A DNA stretch of 64,000 nt from Clostridia bacterium (GCA_017399145.1 JAFQEG010000015.1:1-64000), one strand, 5' to 3'; counted from the stretch's first letter, positions 1-9,452 are shown. Program-made: numbers and translations. The notes: generated by a model not told the origin, from the letters alone.

Positions 1-2629
1 CGGTAACTGTGCCGTTGTTTGCATAGTATGAAGCAACACCACTAGGTGTTTGAATCAAGCAATAGCCACAGCAGTAAACCTTAACCTTAGCTAGGTCGAT
101 TGGGTCTTGACCCTCAACCTCAACTGTACCATTCAAGCCAGAAACTCTCATTTCAAAAACGTCATAGTTGTTTACATTTTCTGAAATCTTAACAACGCCA
201 GCCTTTGGTGAAGTAACAGCGCCTGTGTTATCAAATATCTCAGCATTCTCGCCAAGTGCAAGCTCTGTACCTGCAACAAGACCGTAGCCTACAACGTCAA
301 GCTCTGAATTTTGGTTGTATAGTGCAAGTGCATCACGGTCAACCTTAAAGCTTTGAATAATAGCATTTGTACCCATTGCCTTCTCTGTTGCTGAGAATCC
401 AACAAAGGTAAAGATTACATTTGCGTCATTTGCAACTGTGTGTTCTTCTCCACAATCACCACAGGTATAGGTTATGTCGCCCTTTTCAAAAAATCTGTTT
501 ATACTGTTGTATGCAATTTCTACAATTGTTGTTTTTGCGTGACCCTTTGCTTCTTGTGTTATTTCTTCGTTGTGATCAATTCCGCAGAAGCACTTATAAT
601 ATGTTTTTTCAGGTGTAGTACAGCTTATTTCAACTACTACCTTAGTAACCTTAACGTGTAAATCGTTTGCTGTAAGGTTTTCCTGAAGTGTAGGTGTAAG
701 AACTGGAACGTTAGCATCAGCGTCTGATTTTACAAAATTAATCTTATACTTTTGAGGACCGTTCTCTGCATGGCAGAAAATTACATACATTTCATTTTGA
801 TTTGAATAATACGTGTCGCCAATATATGTACCGATTTTTGTATTCTCAAAGCTTGTGTTTGCAGGGTTAGCAAACATATATGTCATATAGCTTGTATATC
901 CGTTTCTCTTATCAAAGGAAAGACGATGAATTTGACCCATAAATACAAGAGTAATTGGGTTTTGTGCAGTGGCACAGTTGTGGAAAAGACCATTTCCCAA
1001 GGTATCTCCTCTTTGGTCAGGGTTTTCAGTAGCACTACCTCCAGATTGAATGCTTTCATCTACGCCAGTAAAGCCCTCTGGGAATACAAGATATTTGTTC
1101 AAGTTATAGCAATTTACAAATGCAAGGTCGCCAGCACCAACATTTTTTACGTGTCCGTTCTCATCCATCGTAAAGCTACCATTTACGTTATGTGCACCAC
1201 AAATACGCTTTAATGTGCTTGGAAAATAGTAAATTTCAGGTTTTTCAGGCATGAGCTCTTCGAATTCGGTAGTTGTATAGAATGTACCATCTTCCTTTGT
1301 TACACTAAATGCTTCATTTACAAAATACATTTTTTCACATTCAGCAAAGGTTGGACCATCGCCTGCACCATCGCCCTTGTTACCATTAATTTGAATGATT
1401 GCATTACCCAAATAGAAGGCTTGTAGCTTTTTGCAAAGTGCAAATGTTCCGTTGTTCATATATTGTGTATTCACAGGAAGAGAAATTGCTCTTAGCTCTC
1501 CGCAGTTGTAGAAGGTTCTATGTGCTGAGAATTGGAAGCTTTCTGCTGTGTTATTGCCAAAATCTACAAATTCAAGTGCTGTACAATCTCTAAATGCTTC
1601 TGCGTTAATATTGGTTAATTTCGAAGGCATTTTTACCGCTTTTAATTTTGCACATCCATAAAATGCATTTTGTCCAATTGATGTTACTGTATCAGGAATA
1701 GTCATTACACCGTCAACAATGAAATCACCGGCATTTTCAAGCTCGTAGCATTTGTAAAGCATGCTACCACCTATTCCTGTCGCTCCTGCAGGAATAGTAA
1801 ATCCGACAATTTCCTCAAGTGCCTCACAACCGCTGAAAAGATTTGAGGTTGAAACGGACGTCAAAGTACCTTTGAAGGTAATTTTTGTAGCATATTTACA
1901 GTTTTTAAACACATCGCCTCCTACTGACGTGAGTGTTTCAGGTAGGATAATTTCAATTGCCGAGCAACAAGCAAAGCCATTAACTGCAATTGCCGTAATT
2001 TTTGTGTTGGACAAATCTAACACTTGATTTGCCATAAATTGCTTTACACTACCTAAGTTAAAATCTTGAGAGCCGATTTCTCTTAACTCAGTTAGCTCTG
2101 AAAGGTTTACATACTTAAGTGCAGCGCAGCTTTTGAATACTTCTCCGTTTATGTCAACTGTATCAAGTGGTAAATAAGCGTATTCAAGCGTTGTCGAGCC
2201 GGTAAAGGTCTTTGAAAGACAATTTACGTGCTGACCGATGTTTTGACCTGACGTGATTTTAACGTTGTCAGATTGCAAATTCAAAACTACGAGCTTATAC
2301 TTGTCATAGGATACGTCGTCAACGGTAACCGTAACCGAAGAAAGCTGATACCATTTAACACCACCAGTAGATGCGGAATATCCTCCGTTGTAGTTTACTG
2401 CTGATGAGGTTGCATCAACGTAGTTATAGATATTAGCACCTGATTCATCGGTACCTGCAAGATACCAAATAAGAGGATTGCCCTCTGTGTCCCACAATGC
2501 ACACACGGTGCCATCGCCGAGAGTAACTGTTCCCTTAGAGTTGTCTGCCTCGGCAGCACTTATGCTAAGTGCAAAAACACAAGCAAGAACAGCTATTAAA
2601 GAAACAAGTAAAAGAATTTTCTTTTTCAT
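1..2629 (-). CDS. Secreted BspA-like leucine-rich-repeat protein (C-terminus beyond window)
   Basis: The frame is open from the ATG at 2629 to the window edge, so at least 876 residues are present and the C-terminus is missing. The N-terminus is a classic signal peptide (MKKKILLLVSLIAVLACVFA, then an SAAEA cleavage region), and AAGGAGAA lies upstream. Roughly residues 100-480 hold repeated units of the LRR_5/BspA type, with phrases such as 'IPDTVTSIGQNAFYGCAKL' and 'MPSKLTNINAEAFRDCTAL' recurring about every 23 residues. The later part has CxC/CxxC-containing blocks (CFCGIDHNEEI, YTCGDCGEEH) of the kind seen near the C-terminal end of large clostridial surface proteins. Such proteins are usually adhesins or cell-wall-associated binding proteins. 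The exact ligand cannot be read from the sequence. Confidence 0.85.
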   Translation of the reverse strand, partial: MKKKILLLVSLIAVLACVFALSISAAEADNSKGTVTLGDGTVCALWDTEGNPLIWYLAGTDESGANIYNYVDATSSAVNYNGGYSASTGGVKWYQLSSVTVTVDDVSYDKYKLVVLNLQSDNVKITSGQNIGQHVNCLSKTFTGSTTLEYAYLPLDTVDINGEVFKSCAALKYVNLSELTELREIGSQDFNLGSVKQFMANQVLDLSNTKITAIAVNGFACCSAIEIILPETLTSVGGDVFKNCKYATKITFKGTLTSVSTSNLFSGCEALEEIVGFTIPAGATGIGGSMLYKCYELENAGDFIVDGVMTIPDTVTSIGQNAFYGCAKLKAVKMPSKLTNINAEAFRDCTALEFVDFGNNTAESFQFSAHRTFYNCGELRAISLPVNTQYMNNGTFALCKKLQAFYLGNAIIQINGNKGDGAGDGPTFAECEKMYFVNEAFSVTKEDGTFYTTTEFEELMPEKPEIYYFPSTLKRICGAHNVNGSFTMDENGHVKNVGAGDLAFVNCYNLNKYLVFPEGFTGVDESIQSGGSATENPDQRGDTLGNGLFHNCATAQNPITLVFMGQIHRLSFDKRNGYTSYMTYMFANPANTSFENTKIGTYIGDTYYSNQNEMYVIFCHAENGPQKYKINFVKSDADANVPVLTPTLQENLTANDLHVKVTKVVVEISCTTPEKTYYKCFCGIDHNEEITQEAKGHAKTTIVEIAYNSINRFFEKGDITYTCGDCGEEHTVANDANVIFTFVGFSATEKAMGTNAIIQSFKVDRDALALYNQNSELDVVGYGLVAGTELALGENAEIFDNTGAVTSPKAGVVKISENVNNYDVFEMRVSGLNGTVEVEGQDPIDLAKVKVYCCGYCLIQTPSGVASYYANNGTVT

Positions 2630-2865
2630 TGCGAAGTTCTCCTTTATAATTTTATGTTAAAATATTAACATAGATGTGGAAAACTGTCAAGTCGCACAAA
2701 AAAAAAAAAAAACAAGTCAAATTTGTTAATATTGCACAAATTTGTTTGCTTGTTAGTAAAAAATTCAAAGATTTTGAGCGATACTACAATTGATTTAATA
2801 CGATTTGTATTTAAATATTTGTATAAATTGACAAGGGTAATTAAATTGTAAACATTTTGTAAATT

Positions 2866-2899
2866 AAAGGAAGCTAGGCGATTTTGCCTAGCTTCCTTT
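2866..2899 (-). terminator. Intrinsic terminator after the 47-residue gene
   Basis: A perfect 14-base stem (AAAGGAAGCTAGGC and its complement) with a six-base loop directly follows the stop codon at 2902 on the minus strand and runs into a T-rich stretch. The DNA from about 2660 to 2865 between it and the LRR gene holds an A14 run near 2697-2712 and nothing else that I recognise. Confidence 0.75.
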
Positions 2900-2901
2900 A
2901 G

Positions 2902-3045
2902 TTATTGGTTGCCCTTTTTATTTTGTGCTTGATTCTTTTCTTGCTTCATATCGGTGTGTGCCCTGTTTGGCACTGGTGGGTCTTGCACCTTGCCCTTGTT
3001 TACTGTTTTTTGATTTTGCTCATTTTGATTTCTATTTTTAGCCAT
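2902..3045 (-). CDS. Small hydrophilic Asn/Gln/Lys-rich protein, 47 residues
   Basis: ATG at 3045 is preceded by AAAAGGAGAATAGCT, a strong ribosome binding site, and the frame closes at 2902 just before a perfect terminator. The product starts MAKNRNQNEQ and ends NKKGNQ. It is almost wholly Asn, Gln and Lys with no hydrophobic core, and has a central PPVPNRAHTDM stretch. The composition resembles small acid-soluble spore or other disordered proteins of clostridia, but I cannot assign a family. The ribosome binding site and terminator make it a likely real, monocistronic gene. Confidence 0.6.
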   Translation of the reverse strand: MAKNRNQNEQNQKTVNKGKVQDPPVPNRAHTDMKQEKNQAQNKKGNQ

Positions 3046-3155
3046 AGCTATTCTCCTTTTTAGTTTTGTGTTATTAGTTTGTGCTTTTTTAATAAAATCT
3101 ATTTACAAATTTAATTTTTTGTGATAAGATATTCAAAAACATTTTAGAGGTAGCT

Positions 3156-3464
3156 ATGGAATTATTTGATATACTTGAAATTATAATGCTAATTTGCTTT
3201 GGCTTTTCTTGGCCATTAAACGTTATTAAGGCATACAAGGCGAGGACTACAAAGGGCAAGAGTCTTTGGTTTATTTGTTTAATTTTGCTTGGCTACGTGG
3301 CTGGAATTACCTCAAAATTTGTAAATCCTAATTTCAATATGCAAGAAAAATGGTACGTTTTATTCTTCTATTTTCTTAACTTTGTTATGGTTAGTGCTGA
3401 CCTATTTATGTACTTTAGAAACAGAAGAATTGACAAGGCTAATCAAGAAAAAACTAATAAATAA
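3156..3464 (+). CDS. Small three-helix membrane protein, PQ-loop/SemiSWEET-like
   Basis: The 102-residue product has three hydrophobic helices, about residues 5-22, 36-54 and 65-85. The segment FSWPLNVIKAYKARTTKGKS contains a proline in the first helix and a charged loop followed by SLWF. This is the layout of half-transporters of the MtN3/SemiSWEET (PQ-loop) family, which dimerise to move small sugars. The C-terminal tail is basic and cytosolic-looking. AGAGGTAGCT precedes the ATG. The gene stands alone and ends at a hairpin shared with the convergent DegV gene. Family assignment rests on layout, and substrate is unknown. Confidence 0.55.
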   Translation: MELFDILEIIMLICFGFSWPLNVIKAYKARTTKGKSLWFICLILLGYVAGITSKFVNPNFNMQEKWYVLFFYFLNFVMVSADLFMYFRNRRIDKANQEKTNK

Positions 3465-3468
3465 ATGC

Positions 3469-3501
3469 ACACAGGGTGAGCAAAAATTGCTCACCCTGTG
3501 T
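3469..3501. terminator. Bidirectional terminator between convergent genes
   Basis: A 15-base perfect stem (ACACAGGGTGAGCAA) with a three-base loop lies between the stops at 3464 (+) and 3507 (-). It is followed by T-rich DNA on the plus strand. Confidence 0.8.
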
Positions 3502-3506
3502 TTATT

Positions 3507-4403
3507 TTATTCTGGCTTGTTTACTGTAACCTCTTTGCCGAAGAAATATACGGCAATTGTTCCAGGGCCTGCAGATGAGCCAATGATTGGCCCAATTTTT
3601 CCAAGATAGATATCTAGCTGTTTGTCAGGGAATCTTGACTCGATTATTCTTTGCAATTCCTTGCCTGCTTCCTCGTCGTCTGCGTGGCAAACAACTATTT
3701 TTTGGTAAGGCACGTCAAGAATTTCCTCTTTCATTCTGTCTGCAATTCTTTCCATTGATGCACGTCTACCCTTTACAGTTTCAAGTGCGTGGTTTCTTCC
3801 TAGAGCGTCAGAAATGATAATTGGCTTTTTGTTGAGCAAGCCACCGAAAAATGCCTTTGCAGCACTTACTCTGCCCGCTTGCTTTAGGTATGTAAGCTTT
3901 TCAACTGTACATTCTTGATTTACAGTTAGCTTGTTTTCCTCAAGCCAATTAGCAACCTCTTCAATTGTCATTCCTTCATCGCGCTTTTCTGAAGCTATCA
4001 TACACATAATGCCAAGACCGAAGCAAGAGTTTAAGCTATCTACGCATATAATCTTAGCCTCTGGATGTCTTTGTAAAACTGCATTTTTTGCAACTATGCT
4101 TGCCTTAATTGATGCCGACAAGGTGCCTGAGCAAGAAATATACAATACGTCAAGGTCATTCTTAACGTATTCCTCAAATTTAGCCTCAAATTCAAGTGCT
4201 GTAACCTGTGCAGTTGTAATTCTTGTGCCATTACGCATCAATTCGTAAAAGTCGTGATATGGAATTTCATTAAAGTCAATGTCAGCCATATACTCCTTTT
4301 CATCGATAATTACGTGCATTTGAATGTACTCAACGTTATATTTATCTCTTAAATCCTTTGATAAATCACTACATGAGTCAGTAACTATTACAAATTTTCT
4401 CAT
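3507..4403 (-). CDS. DegV family fatty-acid-binding protein (FakB-type)
   Basis: The 298-residue protein begins MRKFVIVTDSCSDLS, the hallmark TDS(C/S)xDL start of DegV proteins. It keeps the central 'YISCSGTLSASIKAS' fatty-acid carboxylate-binding region (about residue 95) and 'GRVSAAKAFFGGLLNKKPII' (about residue 178). DegV/FakB proteins bind a fatty acid and present it to the kinase FakA, which phosphorylates the carboxylate so that PlsX/PlsY can use it in phospholipid synthesis. The gene lies 12 bases downstream of the FakA-like gene, which fits this partnership. The protein is soluble and full length. Confidence 0.9.
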   Translation of the reverse strand: MRKFVIVTDSCSDLSKDLRDKYNVEYIQMHVIIDEKEYMADIDFNEIPYHDFYELMRNGTRITTAQVTALEFEAKFEEYVKNDLDVLYISCSGTLSASIKASIVAKNAVLQRHPEAKIICVDSLNSCFGLGIMCMIASEKRDEGMTIEEVANWLEENKLTVNQECTVEKLTYLKQAGRVSAAKAFFGGLLNKKPIIISDALGRNHALETVKGRRASMERIADRMKEEILDVPYQKIVVCHADDEEAGKELQRIIESRFPDKQLDIYLGKIGPIIGSSAGPGTIAVYFFGKEVTVNKPE

Positions 4404-4415
4404 TTTTTATACCTC

Positions 4416-6095
4416 TTATTCAAATATTAAAATAAAATCATAAACCTCTTGCATTCCATCAACCTCATAAAGCTCCATTGTGCCTAAGGACTCGACAAAT
4501 TCTTGGATTTCCGCCTTGTCCTCGTCGGTTGTGGATTTGCCGTATACCATAATCAAAAACTCGTTTTCCCCACTGAATTTTTCAATTAGCTTTTTTGTAG
4601 TTTCAAGCTTTGATTTGGTGGAATATAGCATCGTTTTTCCTGTAAAGCCCATATAATCGTTTTCCTCAATGCTAACACCATTTGCAACAGTTTTTCTAAT
4701 TGAACGAGCAACCATAGCGGTAGTTGAATTTTGCATTGATTCAGCAAGATTTTGTGCGATTATCTCTGGGTCCTCGGGTGAATAGTCAAGCTCGGAAATA
4801 GCTGAATAGCCTTGACCTATGCTCTTTGACTCGATTATGTAAATATTTGCATCCTTGTAAAGCTCTTTAGCTTGCTTTGCAGAAAGAATAATATTTGAGT
4901 TGTTTGGAAGCACAAATATATTCTCTGCGTTTGCTTCCTCGAATGCCTTTAAAAAGTCCTCGGCAGATGGGTTGTTTGTCTGTCCACCATTTACTACAAC
5001 GTCAGCGCCCATTTCCTCGAATAGGTCGATTAGACCTTGACCCATTGCAGTTGTAACGGTTGCAAATTTCTTGCGTGGCTTTTTAAAGCTGATTGTATCC
5101 TTCTTTTCGCCCTTGTTTTCCTTTTTGTCAACTGTTTCGTTGTGCTGAAGAGTCATATTTTCGATTTTAACAGTTAGATATTCACCAAACCTTTGACAAT
5201 ATTCAAGCACCTTGTAAGGTGTCATTGTATGCACGTGAATTTTAATAACTGTACCTGTCCTAAAGGCAACAATTGAATCGCCACCAACGCTTTCAAGATA
5301 CTTTATAAGCTCCTCAACAGAAAATTCATCAATATTGGTTTTACTTCTTTGAAGCTGTAAAAGCATTTCCGTGCAATAGCCATATTCCATTACGCTATCC
5401 TCGGTAAACTTAGAAAAATCAAGGTCGGTTGTTGTTTTACCTTGTGCTTCAAAGCCATCTAGGGAAAGCTCCTCGCCACTTAATGCCTTGCAGAAGCCCT
5501 CTATTATATAAACAAGACCTGCACCACCACTATCTATAACGCCTGCTTCCTTTAAAACAGCTAAAAGCTCAGGTGTTCTTTCAAGTGAGTCCTTCATTTC
5601 CTTTAGGAAAAGCTTAAAAAATTCATATACAGAAATATCGTCTGTGATTTTATCGGCTGTATTCTCAGCAGATTCTCTTGCAACTGTAAGAATTGTGCCC
5701 TCAACAGGTACTGCAACTGCACCATAAGCACACTTAACACCATTTGCAAGTGCTTGACCAAATTCCTTAAGGTCTACTCTTTCGTGACCCTTTAAGCCCT
5801 CTGACAAGCCATAGAAAAGCTGTGATAAAATAACTCCTGAGTTACCTCTTGCACCCATTAGCATTCCATTTGCAAGGGCACTTGCCTTTTCTGTTAGGCT
5901 TTGGTCTTGTGCCTTCTTCAAGCCCTCAACGCCACCACGCATTGTGAGAAACATATTCTCACCTGTGTCTCCATCAGGAATTGGAAAAACGTTCAAATCG
6001 TTTACGGTCTTTACGTGGTCGTGTAGGTTAACTGCACCACCCATAACCATTTTTTCAAAAAGCTCGCCGTCAATCACATTGCCATTATACTTCAT
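4416..6095 (-). CDS. fakA: FakA-like fatty acid kinase (DAK2 plus DegV-like C-terminal domain)
   Basis: The 559-residue product carries an N-terminal DAK2 kinase domain (about 1-200) with the Mg-ATP motif NVFPIPDGDTGENM at about residue 34. A middle domain follows, and a C-terminal YloV/DegV-like domain runs from about residue 350 (KKFATVTTAMGQGLIDLFEE). Length and order match FakA/YloV kinases, which phosphorylate FakB-bound fatty acids. CCTCC on the plus strand just before the start gives an AGGAGG site six bases from the ATG. The next gene downstream encodes the FakB-type partner, so the two probably form one exogenous-fatty-acid module. A lysine-rich linker at about 330-348 separates the halves. 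Confidence 0.88.
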   Translation of the reverse strand: MKYNGNVIDGELFEKMVMGGAVNLHDHVKTVNDLNVFPIPDGDTGENMFLTMRGGVEGLKKAQDQSLTEKASALANGMLMGARGNSGVILSQLFYGLSEGLKGHERVDLKEFGQALANGVKCAYGAVAVPVEGTILTVARESAENTADKITDDISVYEFFKLFLKEMKDSLERTPELLAVLKEAGVIDSGGAGLVYIIEGFCKALSGEELSLDGFEAQGKTTTDLDFSKFTEDSVMEYGYCTEMLLQLQRSKTNIDEFSVEELIKYLESVGGDSIVAFRTGTVIKIHVHTMTPYKVLEYCQRFGEYLTVKIENMTLQHNETVDKKENKGEKKDTISFKKPRKKFATVTTAMGQGLIDLFEEMGADVVVNGGQTNNPSAEDFLKAFEEANAENIFVLPNNSNIILSAKQAKELYKDANIYIIESKSIGQGYSAISELDYSPEDPEIIAQNLAESMQNSTTAMVARSIRKTVANGVSIEENDYMGFTGKTMLYSTKSKLETTKKLIEKFSGENEFLIMVYGKSTTDEDKAEIQEFVESLGTMELYEVDGMQEVYDFILIFE

Positions 6096-6192
6096 AAAAC
6101 CTCCTGATTTTGTGAATTGTCAAACGACATTTTTCTTCATTTTTCAACATTATAGCAACCGTTTATTAACTTAACATTAACTTTTTAATAAA

Positions 6193-6222
6193 AAAATTGC
6201 CAAATTTTACTTTGGCAATTTT
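6193..6222 (-). terminator. Terminator of the two-component operon
   Basis: A perfect 12-base stem (AAAATTGCCAAA and complement) overlaps the kinase stop codon and is followed on the minus strand by a T-run. Confidence 0.75.
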
Positions 6223-7271
6223 ACTATAAAGGTTGTTTTTTGGTTACCACTTTCCACAAAAATTTCGCCCTTGTGAAGATTAACAATGTGCTTTACAATT
6301 GAAAGTCCTATTCCATTACCCTCACTCTTATGGCTTGATTCTGCTTGATAAAACTTAGAGAATATTTTTTCTCGGTCTTCTTTTTTTATTTCCTCGCCCT
6401 CATTAGTTATGCTTACCTGAATTGCATTTTCATTATCCTCGATTTTTACAGAAAGCACGCTTTCATCCCTTGCAAATTTTATTGCATTATCAAGTATATT
6501 TAACCATACGTGTTGAAGCATTTCTTCATCTGCCTTAATTTCGATTTCGTCAAAATCAAGGTCTAGGTCAAGACTCTTCTTGTCCCATTTTTTCTCAAGC
6601 ATTACTATGGAATCTCGAATTTGCTCAGATAAATTATATCGTACAAGCCTTTTAATTTCGCTTTCATTTTCGATTTTAGAAAGCTGTAAAACCTTTGAGG
6701 ACATTTCAAGAAGTCTTGTTGTTTCCTCTTCAATTATTTCTATATATTCCTGTCTTTTTTTCTTTGGCAAATCCTCTCTTTTAAGAAGCTCCAAAAGTCC
6801 CTTAATCGATGCAATTGGTGTTTTGAACTCGTGAGAAAAGTTATTTACAAAGTCGGTCCTTAGCATTTCTGTCCTTGAAATTTCTTGTGCCATTGTGTTA
6901 AATCCGTCTTCTACCTCTTTTAAGGTTTGGCTCTTTCCAAAATGTAGCCTTACGGAATAATCGCCACGAGAAACCTTAACCATTGCGTTTACAAGAGATT
7001 TATAGGGTGTTAAAAGAAGCTTACTAGCAAGGGCGGAAAAGCCTATACCAATGATTACGCTTGACAAAACCATTAGTATAATGTAAGGAATGCTTGAGCC
7101 CTGCCACCATTCTCTTTCAATTACTCCAGTGCCTGTTAAAATAGCACCAAGTCCAAAAATAACCGCTATACTAAGTAGCTGTATTATGCCAATTATCAAA
7201 ATGAAAAATCCATTGATTTTTGCAGTTGCAATTGGCTTTTCAAGATTGATTTTTTTGAATTTTCTTTTCAT
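6207..7271 (-). CDS. Sensor histidine kinase
   Basis: The 354-residue kinase has two transmembrane helices (about 20-45 and 62-85) with a very short extracytoplasmic loop, so it probably senses the membrane rather than a soluble ligand. A HAMP linker, then the H-box NFSHEFKTPIASIKG (about residue 145), N-box NILDNAIKFA and G-box GNGIGLSIV follow, giving HAMP-HisKA-HATPase order. It autophosphorylates on the H-box histidine and passes phosphate to the response regulator encoded just upstream; the two reading frames overlap by four bases. The target regulon cannot be inferred. Confidence 0.92.
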   Translation of the reverse strand: MKRKFKKINLEKPIATAKINGFFILIIGIIQLLSIAVIFGLGAILTGTGVIEREWWQGSSIPYIILMVLSSVIIGIGFSALASKLLLTPYKSLVNAMVKVSRGDYSVRLHFGKSQTLKEVEDGFNTMAQEISRTEMLRTDFVNNFSHEFKTPIASIKGLLELLKREDLPKKKRQEYIEIIEEETTRLLEMSSKVLQLSKIENESEIKRLVRYNLSEQIRDSIVMLEKKWDKKSLDLDLDFDEIEIKADEEMLQHVWLNILDNAIKFARDESVLSVKIEDNENAIQVSITNEGEEIKKEDREKIFSKFYQAESSHKSEGNGIGLSIVKHIVNLHKGEIFVESGNQKTTFIVKLPK

Positions 7272-7942
7272 ATTTTAATTTCCGCCTTATAGCCTAGTCC
7301 CTTAATAGCCTTTAGCTCAAATTCTTGCCAGCCCTCAAAGCGCTTTCTTAATCTTGATATGTGCACGGTTACTGTGTCTGCTGTGGTATCGCAATCGTAG
7401 CCCCATATTTCGTCCATAATTTGAAGTCTTGTGAATATTTGATTAGGCGAGGACAAAAGCTTAAATAAAAGCATAAATTCCTTTTGAGGTAGCTCTATTT
7501 TTTCATCGCCTCGAATAACCATTTGAGTATTATAATCAAGGGTTATTTCGCCTATTTGTAGCTTTTGCTCGTTTACCATTTTTGCACGACGCAAAAGTGC
7601 CTTTATGTGTAACAAAAGCTCCTCGGAGTCGATAGGCTTCGTCATATAGTCGTCAATTCCTGAAATAAAGCCTTTTTTTCTGTCCTCTGGTAGATGCTTT
7701 GCAGATATCATTAATACAGGCAAATCCTGATTTACTATTCTTAATTCCTCAGTAAATTCGTAACCATTTAGCCTTGGCATCATTATATCTACTATAACAA
7801 GATCAACGTGGTTATTATCAAGGACCTCAAGTGCCTCCTCTCCGTCCTTTGCCGTAATGACTGTGTACTTTTCAAGCTCTAGTCTTTCCTTCATTACATA
7901 TCTTATATTTTTGTCATCGTCAACTATTAAAATCGTAAACAT
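7268..7942 (-). CDS. OmpR/PhoB-family response regulator
   Basis: The 224-residue protein has a receiver domain starting MFTILIVDDDKNIRYV with acidic pair DDD and phosphoacceptor Asp in VIVDIMMPRLNG (about residue 52). SAKHLPEDRK and the conserved lysine in YMTKPID follow. The C-terminal winged-helix domain (about 130-224) ends with the typical 'TVTVHISRLRKRF' and 'IKGLGYKAE' of OmpR-type regulators. It is the first gene of the two-gene operon, with AAGGAGT upstream of the ATG. Confidence 0.93.
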   Translation of the reverse strand: MFTILIVDDDKNIRYVMKERLELEKYTVITAKDGEEALEVLDNNHVDLVIVDIMMPRLNGYEFTEELRIVNQDLPVLMISAKHLPEDRKKGFISGIDDYMTKPIDSEELLLHIKALLRRAKMVNEQKLQIGEITLDYNTQMVIRGDEKIELPQKEFMLLFKLLSSPNQIFTRLQIMDEIWGYDCDTTADTVTVHISRLRKRFEGWQEFELKAIKGLGYKAEIKI

Positions 7943-8008
7943 ATTTTACTCCTTTTTGACTTGATGCTTTTAGTATATCACAATTGTGGCACAATTGCAA
8001 TAAAGATT

Positions 8009-8034
8009 AAAAAGTGCTCGTTTGAGCACTTTTT
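8009..8034 (-). terminator. Terminator after the PHP gene
   Basis: An 11-base stem (AAAAAGTGCTC and complement) with a four-base loop sits immediately downstream of the PHP-domain gene stop. It is T-rich on the minus strand. Confidence 0.75.
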
Positions 8035-8696
8035 TAGTCTAATATTAGCTGATAGGTACCCTCTTTTAAGGTTTTTACAAGCTGGTCCATGCTTGTAATT
8101 TTGTATTCGGTTAGAATACCGGCATTTGCAGGGACATCGTTATAATGGAAGTCTGTGCCTGAGGTTTTAATTAAGCCAAATTTTTCAGCCCAAGCCATAG
8201 CTACGTCGTTTCTTGAATCGTGACCCATATGTCCGTTGAAAACCTCTACACCATCAAGGTGGCAAGGAGTGACTACTGTCATTCCATTTCTGAATGGGTG
8301 TGCTTGTACAAATAAAACACCATTTTCCATAGCTATTTTGTGGAAGCTTTCAGGCTTTAGGTCGAAGATTCCCTCGTTTTCTAAAAGAAATTTCTTAGTT
8401 ATTCCGAAAAGCAAATAATCGTTGATGTTTTGCTTAAATCGAAGCTCGGCACCGAATAAAATATTTAACCTTCCCTTAGCGCATTCCTTTAGCTTTTCGT
8501 AAGCACCATAGAATTTTTCTACAAACTCTTCCCAGCTTGCACAATTATGGTGCTTCATTGTGCCATAATTTAGATGATTGGCAAGGACTAAGGTTGTATA
8601 GCCAGCATCAGTAAATTTTTTTACTATATCATCTACACTTACTCTTGCACATTCGCTAATATCGAGTGAGTGACAATGTAGCTCTGTTTTAAACAT
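8034..8696 (-). CDS. PHP-domain metal-dependent phosphoesterase
   Basis: The 220-residue product begins MFKTELHCHSLDIS, with the HxH motif of the PHP family. It carries later metal ligands in 'LANHLN', the glutamate in 'LFGAELRF', 'VQAHPFR' and 'SGTDFHYND'. PHP proteins hydrolyse phosphate esters with a trinuclear metal site, and members include histidinol phosphatases and nucleoside phosphatases. It is shorter than HisK and differs from the histidine-operon PHP gene near 46.4 kb, so the substrate is open. It starts two bases after the cyclophilin stop, so both are probably cotranscribed. Confidence 0.8.
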   Translation of the reverse strand: MFKTELHCHSLDISECARVSVDDIVKKFTDAGYTTLVLANHLNYGTMKHHNCASWEEFVEKFYGAYEKLKECAKGRLNILFGAELRFKQNINDYLLFGITKKFLLENEGIFDLKPESFHKIAMENGVLFVQAHPFRNGMTVVTPCHLDGVEVFNGHMGHDSRNDVAMAWAEKFGLIKTSGTDFHYNDVPANAGILTEYKITSMDQLVKTLKEGTYQLILD

Positions 8697-8698
8697 AA

Positions 8699-9298
8699 TT
8701 ATTTTACCTCTTCAATGGTTATTGATTCAATTATTGGTCTTTCACTTGTGAAAATTGCACCGTTTCCGTCATAAGGCTCGGCCTTTTCGCAGATTGCATC
8801 GACTACATTCATTCCGTCAACCACGCAACCAAAGGCAGCGTATAAATAATTGAGATTTTTGTTAGTTTCGTGCATTATAAAGAATTGACTTGAAGCTGAA
8901 TTATAGTCATCGGCACGTGCCATTGAAATAACGCCTCGTTGGTGAGAAATTGTATTTCTTACGCCGTTTGCCAAAAATTCGCCCTTTATATTACTAGCCA
9001 TCTTGTAGCTACCATCCTCTTTAAAGGCGCCACCCTGTGCCATAAAGCCTTCTATGATTCTGTGAAAAGTTAAGCCTTCGTAAAAGCCTTCGTTTGCTAA
9101 TTTTACAAAATTTGCAACTGTAATAGGTGCTTCGTGTCCGTAAAGCTCCACCTTTATAGTGCCGTAATTCTTTACTACAATTGTTGCGTAATGGGTTGCC
9201 GTAAAGCCCTGATACTCAATACGTGGGTCATATCCACAGGATACAAGACTAAGTGCAAGAATTGTTATAATAATCGCAAGTGCTACTATTCTTTTCAT
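8699..9298 (-). CDS. Cyclophilin-type peptidyl-prolyl isomerase lipoprotein
   Basis: The 199-residue protein has a lipoprotein signal (MKRIVALAIIITILALSLVS followed by Cys, lipobox LVSC), so it is expected to be anchored outside the membrane. The rest is a single cyclophilin domain: 'GLTFHRIIEGFMAQGG', 'HQRGVISMARADD', 'SASSQFFIM' and 'AAFGCVVDGMNVVD' match the conserved catalytic and binding core, including the FHR arginine and the QFF element. Such exported isomerases assist folding of secreted proteins. AAGGAGATTGTA precedes the ATG. Confidence 0.9.
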   Translation of the reverse strand: MKRIVALAIIITILALSLVSCGYDPRIEYQGFTATHYATIVVKNYGTIKVELYGHEAPITVANFVKLANEGFYEGLTFHRIIEGFMAQGGAFKEDGSYKMASNIKGEFLANGVRNTISHQRGVISMARADDYNSASSQFFIMHETNKNLNYLYAAFGCVVDGMNVVDAICEKAEPYDGNGAIFTSERPIIESITIEEVK

Positions 9299-9423
9299 TA
9301 CAATCTCCTTAAAAATATTACCTTATTAGTATAGCATTTAAGAGCATATTTTTCAAGATTAAATACGATTTTCTAGACTTTTTAATCTAAAATAATTTTT
9401 TTCTAAAAAAGTTTAAAAAACTC

Positions 9424-9452
9424 TTGACAAGTAAAATGACCTATGATATAAT
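9424..9452 (+). promoter_or_regulatory. Consensus sigma-70 promoter of the tRNA pair
   Basis: TTGACA at 9424-9429 and TATAAT at 9447-9452 are both perfect and separated by 17 bases. The tRNA-Met starts 22 bases after the -10 box. Confidence 0.9.
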
